Below, in pieces: positions 16,836-26,064 of a stretch of 64,000 nucleotides of DNA. Positions within the stretch are counted from its first letter, which is position 1, and each line of letters starts with the position of its first letter. The translations under genes and the position numbers were made by a program. Origin of the DNA: UBA2821 sp902763335 (lineage in GTDB: Bacteria; Bacillota; Clostridia; Lachnospirales; Lachnospiraceae); the NCBI GenBank assembly GCA_052066835.1, contig JBQHRJ010000004.1; one strand, given 5' to 3'. Under the pieces are notes generated by a model. That model saw only the letters and a program-made list of their open reading frames with translations, did not search any database and was not told the origin of the DNA.

Positions 16836-17410
16836 TGAAAGAATTATTGATTATTGCCATTGGTGCAGCATTTGTAAATAATGTAGTACTCAGTCAGTTC
16901 CTTGGATTATGTCCTTTCCTTGGAGTATCTAAAAAAATAAAGACAGCATCAGGAATGGGTGCCGCAGTTATATTTGTTATAACCGTAGCTTCATTTATGG
17001 CAAGTATCATACACAACTACCTTCTTGTACCTACAGGAATGGATTATCTTGATACTATCGTATTCATTCTCGTTATCGCTGCCCTGGTTCAGTTTGTTGA
17101 GATGGTTTTAAAGAAGATAAGCCCTCCTTTATATGAGGCACTTGGTGTGTATCTTCCACTTATAACAACTAACTGTGCAGTGCTCGGTGTTGCCCTTATA
17201 AATGTACAGAATTCATACGGTATACTTGAAAGTGTTATAAACGGATTTGCTACAGCAGTCGGATTCACTATATCTATCATCATCATGGCAGGTATAAGAG
17301 AGAAGATTGAGTACAATGACGTTCCTGAAGCTATCAAGGGTATGCCTATAGTTCTTATAACAGCAGGTCTTATGTCGATTGCCTTCTTTGGCTTTTCAGG
17401 CTTATTATAG
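16835..17410 (+). CDS. rnfA: Rnf complex subunit A
   Basis: The protein has 191 aa and six transmembrane segments; NNVVLSQFLGLCPFLGVS and TTNCAVLGVALIN carry the paired conserved Cys that, with RnfE, bind a 2Fe-2S cluster inside the membrane. Length is normal. GGAGG ribosome-binding site within the end of rnfE. Confidence 0.95.
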   Translation: MKELLIIAIGAAFVNNVVLSQFLGLCPFLGVSKKIKTASGMGAAVIFVITVASFMASIIHNYLLVPTGMDYLDTIVFILVIAALVQFVEMVLKKISPPLYEALGVYLPLITTNCAVLGVALINVQNSYGILESVINGFATAVGFTISIIIMAGIREKIEYNDVPEAIKGMPIVLITAGLMSIAFFGFSGLL

Positions 17411-17422
17411 GAGGTGTAGAAG

Positions 17423-18211
17423 ATGAATATAATGGGAATAGTTATTGCAGCAGCAATAGTAGGTATTACAGGTCTTATTATAGGTGCTTTATTAGGACTT
17501 GCAGGCAAAGCATTCGCAGTCAAAGTGGATGAAAAGGAAGTAGCCATAAGAGAATGTCTTCCGGGAAATAACTGTGGAGGATGCGGATATGCAGGATGTG
17601 ATGCTTTGGCAAAGGCCATAGCAAACGGTGATGCTCCGGCAAACGGATGTCCTGTCGGCGGAGCTCCTGTGGCAGCTAAAATAAGTGAAATAGTCGGCGG
17701 AGAAGTCGAAGTTGTCAAAAAAGTGGCATTTGTAAAATGTAGTGGTACATGTGAAAAGGCTAAAGACAGATTTAAATACACAGGTAATCAGAATTGTACA
17801 CAGGTGGCAAACACTGTAGGTGGTGGCCAGAAAGCCTGTATATTCGGATGTCTCGGCTATGGCGAGTGTGTGTGTGTCTGTCAGTTTGATGCTATCCATA
17901 TAGTAGATGGTATAGCCGTTGTTGACAAAGAGAAATGTGTAGCCTGTGGTAAATGCGTGGCTACATGTCCAAAACGACTTATCGAACTTATTCCGTATGA
18001 GTCTAAACATATGGTAAAATGTAACTCACAGGATAAAGGTAAAGATGTGAAGGCTGTATGTCAGGCCGGATGTATCGGATGTAAAATGTGCGAAAAGCAG
18101 TGTGAATCTGATGCCATCCATGTAGAAAATAATATAGCTCATATAGATTATGATAAGTGTACCGGATGCGGTAAATGTGCCGAGAAATGTCCGGTTAAGA
18201 TTATTGTATAA
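17423..18211 (+). CDS. rnfB: Rnf complex subunit B (multi-cluster ferredoxin)
   Basis: The protein has 262 aa. N-terminal membrane anchor (about residues 4-27), then the 4Fe-4S domain CLPGNNCGGCGYAGC with a fourth Cys at GCPVGG. Two ferredoxin-type pairs follow: CLGYGECVCVCQF with CVACGKCVATCPK, and CIGCKMCEKQCES with CTGCGKCAEKCPV. RnfB accepts electrons from reduced ferredoxin. Last gene of the operon, followed by a strong terminator shared with apbE. Confidence 0.95.
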   Translation: MNIMGIVIAAAIVGITGLIIGALLGLAGKAFAVKVDEKEVAIRECLPGNNCGGCGYAGCDALAKAIANGDAPANGCPVGGAPVAAKISEIVGGEVEVVKKVAFVKCSGTCEKAKDRFKYTGNQNCTQVANTVGGGQKACIFGCLGYGECVCVCQFDAIHIVDGIAVVDKEKCVACGKCVATCPKRLIELIPYESKHMVKCNSQDKGKDVKAVCQAGCIGCKMCEKQCESDAIHVENNIAHIDYDKCTGCGKCAEKCPVKIIV

Positions 18212-18252
18212 TAACATCTTATAAATATAATATCAGATTAAATTAAAAATAA

Positions 18253-18322
18253 AACAGGCTCTTCTTATGATACAACAGATAAATTTTAAATTCATGGCTG
18301 CTGTATAGTAGAAGAGCCTGTT
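18253..18322. terminator. Bidirectional terminator between rnfB and apbE
   Basis: AACAGGCTCTTC (18253-18264) and GAAGAGCCTGTT (18311-18322) form 12 perfect pairs, with further inner pairing (ATAC/GTAT). A-rich and T-rich flanks allow function in both directions between two convergent units. Confidence 0.85.
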
Positions 18323-18340
18323 ACTTTATAATAATATAAA

Positions 18341-19366
18341 TCAGTCTTTTAATTTAATTTTCATTAAACCGTCATAGTCTCCGTCATCTTTAAGTCCCGA
18401 ACTCAGATGAATATTATAATCATCATCAATAAATACTGCCTCTACATTATCAATACTTTCTATCAGTTCCATTCCATCATCTATTCCAAGTGCAAAACAA
18501 CTTGTACTCAATCCGTCACCATCTGTCGAACTGTCTGAAATAATAGTCACGGACATAAGATTATTGTTTACCGGATATCCCGTAGAAGTATCGAGAATGT
18601 GATGATACAGTACATTATCTTTATAAAAGTAGCGTTCATAATTTCCTGAAGATACTATGGACTTATCACTTGTTATTACAACAGCTGAATTTTCACCGCT
18701 TTTTCCGAAAGGCTTCTTAATTGCAATATTGTAATCTGTATTATCAGGCTTAGAACCTAATAACAGGATATTGCCACCCAAATCTATAATTCCGGATGTA
18801 ATTCCTTTGCTTTCGAGATATTGTTTTAATTTGTCAGCTATAAAACCTTTTGCTATTCCGCCTAAATCAAGTTTCGCGCCATCGGAGCTTAACATAACTT
18901 TATTATCGTCAACTATAACATTTTTATAATCAACAAATGCTATATTTTTCCTGATATCTGATTCGGACGGAATAACCGGATCATCTGATTCAAAATCCCA
19001 CAAATCGGATAATGCACCTATGGTAATGTCAAATTTACCTTTTGAAAGTTCACTGTAATACAATCCTTTATTAATTATATCAATCGTATCATCTGATACA
19101 TTTACATAAGTATTTCTATTATCGTTAATTAATGAAATCTCGCTGTTTTCCTTAGTGCGGCTCAACAGATTTTCGTACTTTTCACATATCGAAAAACATT
19201 CATCAATATATTTAACATTCTGATTGCCATATAAAGTTATAGTTACAACTGTATCAAAATAAAAATCAGTCTTTGACACGGCTTCTTTATCTGTGCATCC
19301 GCTTAACGTGACTGACATTAAACAGCACAGTAAAATAAATAAACCTGATATTTTTTTATTCTTCAT
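18341..19366 (-). CDS. apbE: FMN:protein transferase ApbE (lipoprotein)
   Basis: The protein has 341 aa. Lipoprotein signal: basic start, hydrophobic core and lipobox LSGC at residues 21-24, so it is anchored outside the membrane. ApbE motifs: FYFDTVVTITLYG, KLDLGGIAKGFIADKL and GGNILLLG, plus the Mg/flavin Asp-rich C-terminal SDSSTDGDGLST. It transfers FMN from FAD to Thr in RnfG and RnfD; the adjacent rnf operon provides both substrates. Convergent with rnfB. Confidence 0.95.
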   Translation of the reverse strand: MKNKKISGLFILLCCLMSVTLSGCTDKEAVSKTDFYFDTVVTITLYGNQNVKYIDECFSICEKYENLLSRTKENSEISLINDNRNTYVNVSDDTIDIINKGLYYSELSKGKFDITIGALSDLWDFESDDPVIPSESDIRKNIAFVDYKNVIVDDNKVMLSSDGAKLDLGGIAKGFIADKLKQYLESKGITSGIIDLGGNILLLGSKPDNTDYNIAIKKPFGKSGENSAVVITSDKSIVSSGNYERYFYKDNVLYHHILDTSTGYPVNNNLMSVTIISDSSTDGDGLSTSCFALGIDDGMELIESIDNVEAVFIDDDYNIHLSSGLKDDGDYDGLMKIKLKD

Positions 19367-19489
19367 AATATGGTAACTCCTTTTTTAATAAGCCTGTATC
19401 TGTATACTTTATCATATAAGTTTATCGATTACCATAATTGAAATTGATATTTTCAACATTTTATGATATAGTAATACACGATAAAACAT

Positions 19490-19888
19490 TTGTTCTGTAT
19501 GGAGGCGATTGATATAAAAAAGAAAGATTTTATACTGATAGGTCTGTTACTTGTAATCGCTGCCGTTATGTATGGAGTGTGGTATTTTACATCAGAAAAA
19601 GAAAATGTATACGTCCAGGTTACGGTAGATGGAAAAGTATATGAAACATATCAGACAGACAAAGATGCTGTATATAAAGTTGAAACAGATAACGGATACA
19701 ATGTAATAGAAGTAAAATCAGGAAAAGTATCGGTGACAGATGCTTCGTGTCCGGATAAAATATGTGTCCACGAAAACGCCATATCTTCCGGAGGCCAGTC
19801 AATTATATGCCTTCCAAATAAAGTTGTAGTATCTGTTATTGAGAAAAAGAAAAAAAATGATAAAGAAATAGATGGTGTGGTAAAATGA
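19490..19888 (+). CDS. NusG domain II protein (membrane-anchored)
   Basis: One N-terminal membrane helix (FILIGLLLVIAAVMYGVWYF) is followed by an extracytoplasmic beta domain with SCPDKICVHENAISSGGQSIICLPNKVVV, the conserved four-Cys motif of NusG_II/DUF proteins next to redox genes. The protein is about 125-132 aa. The start is uncertain: ATGs at 19490 and 19499 lack a ribosome-binding site, while GGAGG (19501-19505) would direct initiation at 19514, where the codon is ATA before KKKDF. It commonly neighbours ApbE and the Gx transporter; its role in membrane flavin/redox systems is not defined. Confidence 0.8.
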   Translation: MFCMEAIDIKKKDFILIGLLLVIAAVMYGVWYFTSEKENVYVQVTVDGKVYETYQTDKDAVYKVETDNGYNVIEVKSGKVSVTDASCPDKICVHENAISSGGQSIICLPNKVVVSVIEKKKKNDKEIDGVVK

Positions 19889-20400
19889 GTAAGAATATAA
19901 AAAGAGTGGCATACATAGGCCTTCTGGCTGCATTTGCTGTAGTGATAAGTTATGTTGAATCACTTCTTCCCATAAATATCGGAATACCCGGAGTTAAGCC
20001 GGGATTTGCAAACTTTGTTATAGTTATAGCACTGTATGAATTTAATGTAAAAGATGCATTTATGATTAATCTTATAAGAATACTTATAGTCGGTATGATG
20101 TATGGCAACCTTTTTTCCATACTGTTCAGTATATCAGGTGCCGTAGTCAGTCTTATTGTCATGGCACTTGTAAAGAAGATAAAGGGAATGTCCCTGTTCG
20201 GTGTAAGTGTAGCCGGAGGTGTGGCACACAATGTGGGACAGCTTATCGTTGCTGCATTTGTGGTAAACACATACACGATAGGATATTATATACCGGTTCT
20301 TATTATTGCCGGAATAATTACCGGTATACTTGTAGGAATGCCGGCTTCCATAGTCAGAGGTGTGTTACATAAAATCTTAGTATCAGAAAGGATTAGCTGA
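19885..20400 (+). CDS. Gx transporter family protein (heptaprenyl diphosphate synthase component I-like)
   Basis: The 171-aa protein has five or six transmembrane segments, with the family features LPINIGIPGVKPGFAN and GVAHNVGQLIVAAFVV. Annotated in Firmicutes either as heptaprenyl diphosphate synthase subunit I or as a substrate-binding membrane component related to ECF S-subunits. Its start overlaps the NusG-II stop, so the two are co-translated and probably belong to the ApbE/Rnf flavin module. The stop overlaps the ruvA start. Confidence 0.8.
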   Translation: MSKNIKRVAYIGLLAAFAVVISYVESLLPINIGIPGVKPGFANFVIVIALYEFNVKDAFMINLIRILIVGMMYGNLFSILFSISGAVVSLIVMALVKKIKGMSLFGVSVAGGVAHNVGQLIVAAFVVNTYTIGYYIPVLIIAGIITGILVGMPASIVRGVLHKILVSERIS

Positions 20401-20993
20401 TGATTTCATTTATAAAGGGAATAGTTGATGACGTTTTGGAGGACAGAATTGTTGTCGAAAATAATGGTATAGGATATAATATATTTACTTCGGATGCAAA
20501 GAAGATTTCGCCGGGACAGGATGTTAAAATGTACACATATCTTAACGTCCGCGAGGATGCCATGATATTGTACGGTTTTCTTTCAAAAGAAGATTTAAGT
20601 CTGTTCAGATTAATGCTCGGTGTAAACGGAATAGGACCAAAGGCTGCGTTAAATCTGCTTGTTACATTTTCGGCAGACGAAATCCGCATGGCAATATTTT
20701 CAAGCGATTCCAAGCTCATTTCCAAAGCTCCGGGAATAGGAAAGAAAACAGCGGAAAGACTTATTATGGAACTCGGAGATAAGATTGATATGGGAATGAG
20801 CATCAGTCATGATACACAGTCTGTTGCCACAGACAACAAAAAAGATGCGCGAAACGAAACAATAGAGGCACTTACTTCACTGGGATATTCGTCTTCGGAG
20901 GCTGTCAAAGCGGTGAATGCAGCAGTGGGACTTTTGGGTGAAAGTGCAGATACGGAAGAACTTTTAAAGGCATCTCTAAAACAGATGGTATAA
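20400..20993 (+). CDS. ruvA: Holliday junction DNA helicase subunit RuvA
   Basis: The protein has 197 aa, the usual length. N-terminal OB-fold (MISFIKGIVDDV), two helix-hairpin-helix motifs (LGVNGIGPKAALNLL and APGIGKKTAERLIMEL) and a C-terminal RuvB-contacting domain (ALTSLGYSSSEAVKAV). Binds four-way junctions as a tetramer and loads RuvB. TGATG overlap with the preceding gene, and ruvB follows 22 bases after its stop. Confidence 0.96.
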   Translation: MISFIKGIVDDVLEDRIVVENNGIGYNIFTSDAKKISPGQDVKMYTYLNVREDAMILYGFLSKEDLSLFRLMLGVNGIGPKAALNLLVTFSADEIRMAIFSSDSKLISKAPGIGKKTAERLIMELGDKIDMGMSISHDTQSVATDNKKDARNETIEALTSLGYSSSEAVKAVNAAVGLLGESADTEELLKASLKQMV

Positions 20994-21015
20994 GAATATA
21001 GGAATGGAGATTGGT

Positions 21016-22008
21016 ATGTCAAAACGAATTATAAATACAAATCTGACTTCAGAGGATATCGATACTGATGTAAGTCTCAGACCTAAAATGCTTGATGATT
21101 ATATCGGACAGGAAAAAATCAAATCCAACCTTAAGGTTTTCATAAAGGCAGCAAAATCAAGAAATGAAACTCTTGACCACATGCTTTTTTATGGTCCTCC
21201 GGGGCTTGGAAAAACCACGCTTGCCGGTATTATTGCAAATGAAATGGGTGTAAATATAAAGATTACATCAGGACCTGCCATTGAAAAGCCTGGAGAGCTT
21301 GCAGCAGTATTAAATAATCTTAAGGAGCATGATGTATTATTTATTGATGAGATTCACAGACTTAACAGACAGGTGGAAGAAGTTCTTTATCCTGCCATGG
21401 AAGATTTTGCCATAGACATAGTTATAGGAAAAGGGGCATCTGCAAGGTCAATAAGGCTTGACCTGCCACCGTTTACACTTATAGGAGCAACTACAAGGGC
21501 CGGTATGCTGACAGCTCCTCTGCGTGACAGATTCGGAATGCTTAATCATTTAGAATTTTATAATGAAAACGAGCTTAAACAGATAATATGCCGTTCAGCG
21601 GATGTTCTTAATGTAAAAATAGAGGACGAAGGAGCGACCGAGCTTGCCAAAAGATCAAGGGGAACACCACGACTTGCCAACCGCCTGTTAAAGCGAGTCA
21701 GGGATTTTGCCGAAGTTAAATATGATGGTGTGATAACAAAGGAAGTAGCAGATTTTGCCTTAAATTTGTTGGAAGTAGATAAATTCGGACTTGATAATTC
21801 GGACAGAAATATTTTAAATACGATAATATATAAATTTGACGGTGGACCTGTAGGACTCGATACACTGGCTGCTGCACTCGGAGAGGACAGCGGAACATTA
21901 GAGGATGTGTATGAGCCTTATCTTATCAAAAACGGTTTTATAAACAGGACTCCCCGGGGAAGGGTAGCTACAGAACTTGCGTACAGACATCTTAGTAAAA
22001 ATCAGTAG
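21016..22008 (+). CDS. ruvB: Holliday junction branch-migration ATPase RuvB
   Basis: The protein has 330 aa; the start at 21016 follows GGAG at 21006. AAA+ ATPase: SLRPKMLDDYIGQEKIK, Walker A GPPGLGKTT, Walker B LFIDEIHRL, sensor/Arg-finger region GATTRAGMLTAPLRDRFG, and the winged-helix DNA-binding end INRTPRGRVATELAY. Works with RuvA in recombinational repair. Confidence 0.97.
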   Translation: MSKRIINTNLTSEDIDTDVSLRPKMLDDYIGQEKIKSNLKVFIKAAKSRNETLDHMLFYGPPGLGKTTLAGIIANEMGVNIKITSGPAIEKPGELAAVLNNLKEHDVLFIDEIHRLNRQVEEVLYPAMEDFAIDIVIGKGASARSIRLDLPPFTLIGATTRAGMLTAPLRDRFGMLNHLEFYNENELKQIICRSADVLNVKIEDEGATELAKRSRGTPRLANRLLKRVRDFAEVKYDGVITKEVADFALNLLEVDKFGLDNSDRNILNTIIYKFDGGPVGLDTLAAALGEDSGTLEDVYEPYLIKNGFINRTPRGRVATELAYRHLSKNQ

Positions 22009-22101
22009 TTTACCCCATAAAGATAAAGTTTAACTTGTATTTATCGGGATTTTGATTATAATATACATTAATGAAAAATATATTTAAGGGAGCGTGTACA
22101 T

Positions 22102-22554
22102 ATGTCATCTAAGAATAATACTGAGGTTATACTTGATGGAAAAATCTATACTTTAAGCGGTTACGAAAGTGAAGAATATCTCCAGAAGGTTGCCTCATAT
22201 ATAAATAATAAAATAAATGAATTCAAAGAGGCTGAAGGATATTCCAGACTTACTGCTGACATGCAGAAAGTATTGCTTGAACTTAATATTGCCGATGATT
22301 ACTTTAAGGCAAAAAAACAGGCAGACAGCCTTGGAAATGAAATTGAGTTAAAGGACAAGCAGATATATGATATCAAGCATGAAGTAATAGGACTTCAGAT
22401 TAAGCTTGAGACTGCTCAGAAGGAAGCTGAAGCTTATCATAAAGAGATAGGTGAACTTCAGAAACAGATTATCAGACTTGAGACTCAGTTAAACGACAGT
22501 CAGGATAAAGAGACCACGACCAAAGAGAAGAAGACTAATACAAAAAGGGTATAG
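22102..22554 (+). CDS. zapA: Cell division protein ZapA
   Basis: The protein has 150 aa. The N-terminal ZapA fold is shown by VILDGKIYTLSGYESEEYLQKVASYINNKI and AALNIADDYF-type text (LELNIADDYFKAKK), followed by a long coiled coil (about residues 70-140) and a Lys-rich end. ZapA bundles FtsZ filaments at midcell. Promoter region and GGGAG site upstream; the U32 peptidase gene starts 3 bases after its stop, a conserved pairing in Clostridia. Confidence 0.88.
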   Translation: MSSKNNTEVILDGKIYTLSGYESEEYLQKVASYINNKINEFKEAEGYSRLTADMQKVLLELNIADDYFKAKKQADSLGNEIELKDKQIYDIKHEVIGLQIKLETAQKEAEAYHKEIGELQKQIIRLETQLNDSQDKETTTKEKKTNTKRV

Positions 22555-22557
22555 GTA

Positions 22558-24708
22558 ATGAAAGATATAAAAGTAGAATTACTGGCTCCGGCCGGTTCAT
22601 ACGATAGTTTAAGAGCAGCTATAAATGCAGGTGCGGATGCAGTGTATATTGGCGGCTCTGTTTTTGGTGCAAGGGCTTTTGCCGATAATCTTGACGAAGA
22701 AAATATGCTAAAGGCCATTGATTATATACATCTCCATGGAAAGAAACTGTATCTGACCGTAAATACACTGTTAAAAAATGACGAAATCAGAAATCAGTTG
22801 TTTGAATATCTTCATCCTTTGTATAAACATGGTTTAGATGCCGTTATAGTTCAGGATATGGGTGTATTTAAATTTATAAGGGAAAATTTTCCTGACCTCG
22901 ACATTCATGCAAGCACACAGATGACTGTAACTGGTGTATACAGTGCTAAAATGTTAAAAGAAGCAGGTGCTACGAGAGTTGTCACAGCAAGGGAACTGTC
23001 TTTAGATGAACTTAAGAAAATTCATGATAATGTTGATATTGAAATCGAGAGTTTCATACACGGTGCTTTGTGTTACTGCTATTCAGGTCAATGTCTGTTA
23101 AGCAGCATGTTAGGCGGAAGAAGTGGAAACAGAGGCAGATGTGCGCAACCGTGCCGGTTACCTTACGATGTTACCGGAAAGAATATGAAGAATAATGATA
23201 ACGAAAAATATGTATTAAGCCCTAAAGATATGTGCACATTAGAGATTATTCCTGATATTATAGAATCCGGAGTATATTCAATGAAGATTGAAGGAAGAAT
23301 GAAAAGTCCTGAATATGTTGCCGGAGTAGTAGAGATGTACAGAAAATATATTGATATGTATATCAGTCAGGGACGTGATGGATTCAGGGTAGATGAAAAT
23401 GATTATCAAAAGCTGACATCCCTTTACAGCAGAAACGGATTTTCACAGGGATACTATAAGCAGCATAACGGAAGAAATATGATTTCTTTATCTAAGGCAA
23501 CCTATAACAGTGTAAACGAAGAAAGAATTAATACTTTACATGACAAATATGTTTCACAGGATAAAAAGCTCCCTATAAATATAAATGCAGTTATAAAAGC
23601 AGAACTGCCTATGGAAATCTCAGTTCAATACGGTGATGTAAAAATAACCGTCAAGGGCGATATTCCACAGCCATCGAATAACAGACCTGCCACAGTGGAG
23701 GATATTTCTAAACAGTTAAAGAAGCTCGGAAACACACCATTTGAATGTGCAGATATGAATATAGAACTGGATGAGGGACTGTTTGTTCCGGTCAAGGTCT
23801 TAAATGAACTTAGAAGAAGCGGTGTGAACCGGCTTGAACATTCATTAACAGATATATACAGAAGAAACAGTGTCAAAAAATTTATAGATATATCAGACAA
23901 AAAATCTGACACCACATCTTTAAAATTAGTCTGTTCCGTCGAAACTAAAGAGCAGTTTGATGTGGTTGTGCGTAAGGCTGACGTGGAAAGTATATATGTC
24001 TCTGTTGATTTCATTTCTGATGACATTATAAAGGATATGATTGACATTGCACACGGGAATGGCAAAAAATGTTTTGTTATTATGCCATATATATTCAGGG
24101 AAGGTTCAGAAAAATATATAAATCCGGATATTTGGAATGCTGACGGCTATGTTATCAAAAATCTGGATGAAATGGAATTTCTTAAGGACAATCCGGATGA
24201 AAAAGTGGCAGACTATAGCATGTATACAATGAATAATGAAGCTAAGTCATTTTACAAAGAAAACGGAATAACTTCATGTACTGTACCTTATGAGCTTAAT
24301 TCCCACGAAATAACAGGGAGAGATAATGCCGGAGACCAGATGATAGTATACGGATATACGCCCCTTATGATATCAGCAGGATGTGTAAAGAAAACCCTTA
24401 AGCTGTGCGATAATAACTCTTCAACATATATTTTAAGAGACAGATATAAAAAGAATTTTAAAGTTAAGACAAGCTGTAAGTTTTGTTATAATGTAATATA
24501 TAACAGCCTGCCGCTTTCATTAATTTCATGTTCAAAACAGATATTAAACTTTGGACTGGATTATATAAGACTTAATTTTACTTTTGAAACCGCAGATGAG
24601 GTTTCGGATATAACTGATATGTATATAGAAAGTTTTATACACCAAAAGGAGATATCTTATGATATCGGAGAGCATACAAAGGGACATTTCAAACGAAAAG
24701 TAGATTAA
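22558..24708 (+). CDS. U32 family peptidase (tRNA/RNA hydroxylase-like, collagenase family)
   Basis: The protein has 716 aa. The N-terminal U32 domain begins VELLAPAGSYDSLRAAINAGADAVYIGG. The signature segment HGALCYCYSGQCLLSSMLGGRSGNRGRCAQPCR holds four Cys that in relatives bind an FeS cluster. A central DUF3656-type insertion and a C-terminal barrel follow, ending with CKFCYNV. Relatives such as RlhA and TrhP act in RNA hydroxylation rather than proteolysis; the substrate here is unknown. Part of the zapA operon. Confidence 0.88.
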   Translation: MKDIKVELLAPAGSYDSLRAAINAGADAVYIGGSVFGARAFADNLDEENMLKAIDYIHLHGKKLYLTVNTLLKNDEIRNQLFEYLHPLYKHGLDAVIVQDMGVFKFIRENFPDLDIHASTQMTVTGVYSAKMLKEAGATRVVTARELSLDELKKIHDNVDIEIESFIHGALCYCYSGQCLLSSMLGGRSGNRGRCAQPCRLPYDVTGKNMKNNDNEKYVLSPKDMCTLEIIPDIIESGVYSMKIEGRMKSPEYVAGVVEMYRKYIDMYISQGRDGFRVDENDYQKLTSLYSRNGFSQGYYKQHNGRNMISLSKATYNSVNEERINTLHDKYVSQDKKLPININAVIKAELPMEISVQYGDVKITVKGDIPQPSNNRPATVEDISKQLKKLGNTPFECADMNIELDEGLFVPVKVLNELRRSGVNRLEHSLTDIYRRNSVKKFIDISDKKSDTTSLKLVCSVETKEQFDVVVRKADVESIYVSVDFISDDIIKDMIDIAHGNGKKCFVIMPYIFREGSEKYINPDIWNADGYVIKNLDEMEFLKDNPDEKVADYSMYTMNNEAKSFYKENGITSCTVPYELNSHEITGRDNAGDQMIVYGYTPLMISAGCVKKTLKLCDNNSSTYILRDRYKKNFKVKTSCKFCYNVIYNSLPLSLISCSKQILNFGLDYIRLNFTFETADEVSDITDMYIESFIHQKEISYDIGEHTKGHFKRKVD

Positions 24709-24723
24709 AGGCAGGTGAAAGAT

Positions 24724-26064
24724 ATGGCAGAATTATTGACATCAATGGCTAAATACGCATTTATTATATTGATTGTATTTTATACCTATTTCAGTTTTGC
24801 TGCACTGAGAGGAAAAAATCAGAACGGCCACAGAGCAGCACTTGAGTTACAGGGGATGATAATGTTTCTTATTCATCTGATAGCATATGCATTAATATTT
24901 ATTAATACCAAGGATACAAATGTATTGATGTTGTATGCTGCACAGGTAGGATATTTTATTATTACAAAATCTGTGTTCAGAATCTGTTATGGCAAAAAAT
25001 TCAGCAGACCATTGCTTAATAATATGTGTATGCTGTTAAGCATAAGTTTTATAATTATAGCAAGGCTGTCTTATGATAAGGCACTTAAACAGTTTGTAAT
25101 CGTGGCAGCAGTAACATTTATATGCTTTTTCATTCCGCTGTTTATAAAGATTTTAAAAAATCTCCCATATCTTACATGGGTATACTGTATAGCCGGTATA
25201 ATTATGCTCGGAGTTGTTCTTGTAATGGGTAGAATTACATATGGTGCGAAGATTTCTATTAATCTCGGATTTTTTGCATTCCAGCCGTCAGAGTTTGTTA
25301 AGATATTGTATGTACTATTTCTGGCAGCATTCTTAAGTAAAAGCCAGAGTTTTAAAAGAATTGTTATATCAGCGGTATTTGCCGGACTTCATGTAATTAT
25401 TCTTGTATTTTCAAGTGACCTTGGAAGTGCGCTTATCTTTTTCATAGTATATGTATTTATGGTGTACGTTGCAACCGGACAGGCAAGATGGCTCGGTGCA
25501 GGTGCCGCAGGCGGAACCCTTGCATCACTGATAGCATATAAATTGTTTTCACATGTCAGAATCAGGGTACTCGCATATCGTGATCCGTGGAGTGTTATAG
25601 ATAATGAAGGATATCAGGTTGCCCAGTCCCTTTTTGCCATAGGTACGGGAAGCTGGCTCGGTATGGGTATGTATAAGGGTTTACCGGAATCAATTCCTGT
25701 TGTAACACAGGATTTCATCTTCTCAGCAATAGCCGAGGAGTTTGGAGGATTTTTTGCAATATCACTCATACTGATATGCCTCAGTACATTTCTGACATTT
25801 ATTAAAATTGCCATGGCGCATCAGTCAATGTTTTATAAACTTACGGGACTCGGAATGGGTATGACTTATGCGGTTCAGACTGTTCTTACAATAGGAGGAG
25901 CCATAAAATTCATACCGTCTACAGGTGTAACACTTCCTCTTGTAAGTTATGGCGGAAGTTCAGTGCTTTGTACTCTGATAACATTTGCCATAATTCAGGG
26001 AATAAGTGTATCTACAACTGATACGTTACCGGAAAAGGAGGACGACGATGATGAGGACAGATAG
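24724..26064 (+). CDS. FtsW/RodA/SpoVE-family glycan polymerase
   Basis: The protein has 446 aa; the start at 24724 follows GCAGGTG. SEDS membrane protein with about 10 segments and the key motifs FFAFQPSEFVKILYVLFLAAFL, SSDLGSALIFF, and the C-terminal GVTLPLVSYGGSSVLC. SEDS proteins polymerise peptidoglycan and act with a partner PBP; the next gene, overlapping by 17 bases, is that partner. A second SEDS gene (rodA) lies at 49607, so this one is more likely the division or sporulation type. Confidence 0.9.
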   Translation: MAELLTSMAKYAFIILIVFYTYFSFAALRGKNQNGHRAALELQGMIMFLIHLIAYALIFINTKDTNVLMLYAAQVGYFIITKSVFRICYGKKFSRPLLNNMCMLLSISFIIIARLSYDKALKQFVIVAAVTFICFFIPLFIKILKNLPYLTWVYCIAGIIMLGVVLVMGRITYGAKISINLGFFAFQPSEFVKILYVLFLAAFLSKSQSFKRIVISAVFAGLHVIILVFSSDLGSALIFFIVYVFMVYVATGQARWLGAGAAGGTLASLIAYKLFSHVRIRVLAYRDPWSVIDNEGYQVAQSLFAIGTGSWLGMGMYKGLPESIPVVTQDFIFSAIAEEFGGFFAISLILICLSTFLTFIKIAMAHQSMFYKLTGLGMGMTYAVQTVLTIGGAIKFIPSTGVTLPLVSYGGSSVLCTLITFAIIQGISVSTTDTLPEKEDDDDEDR

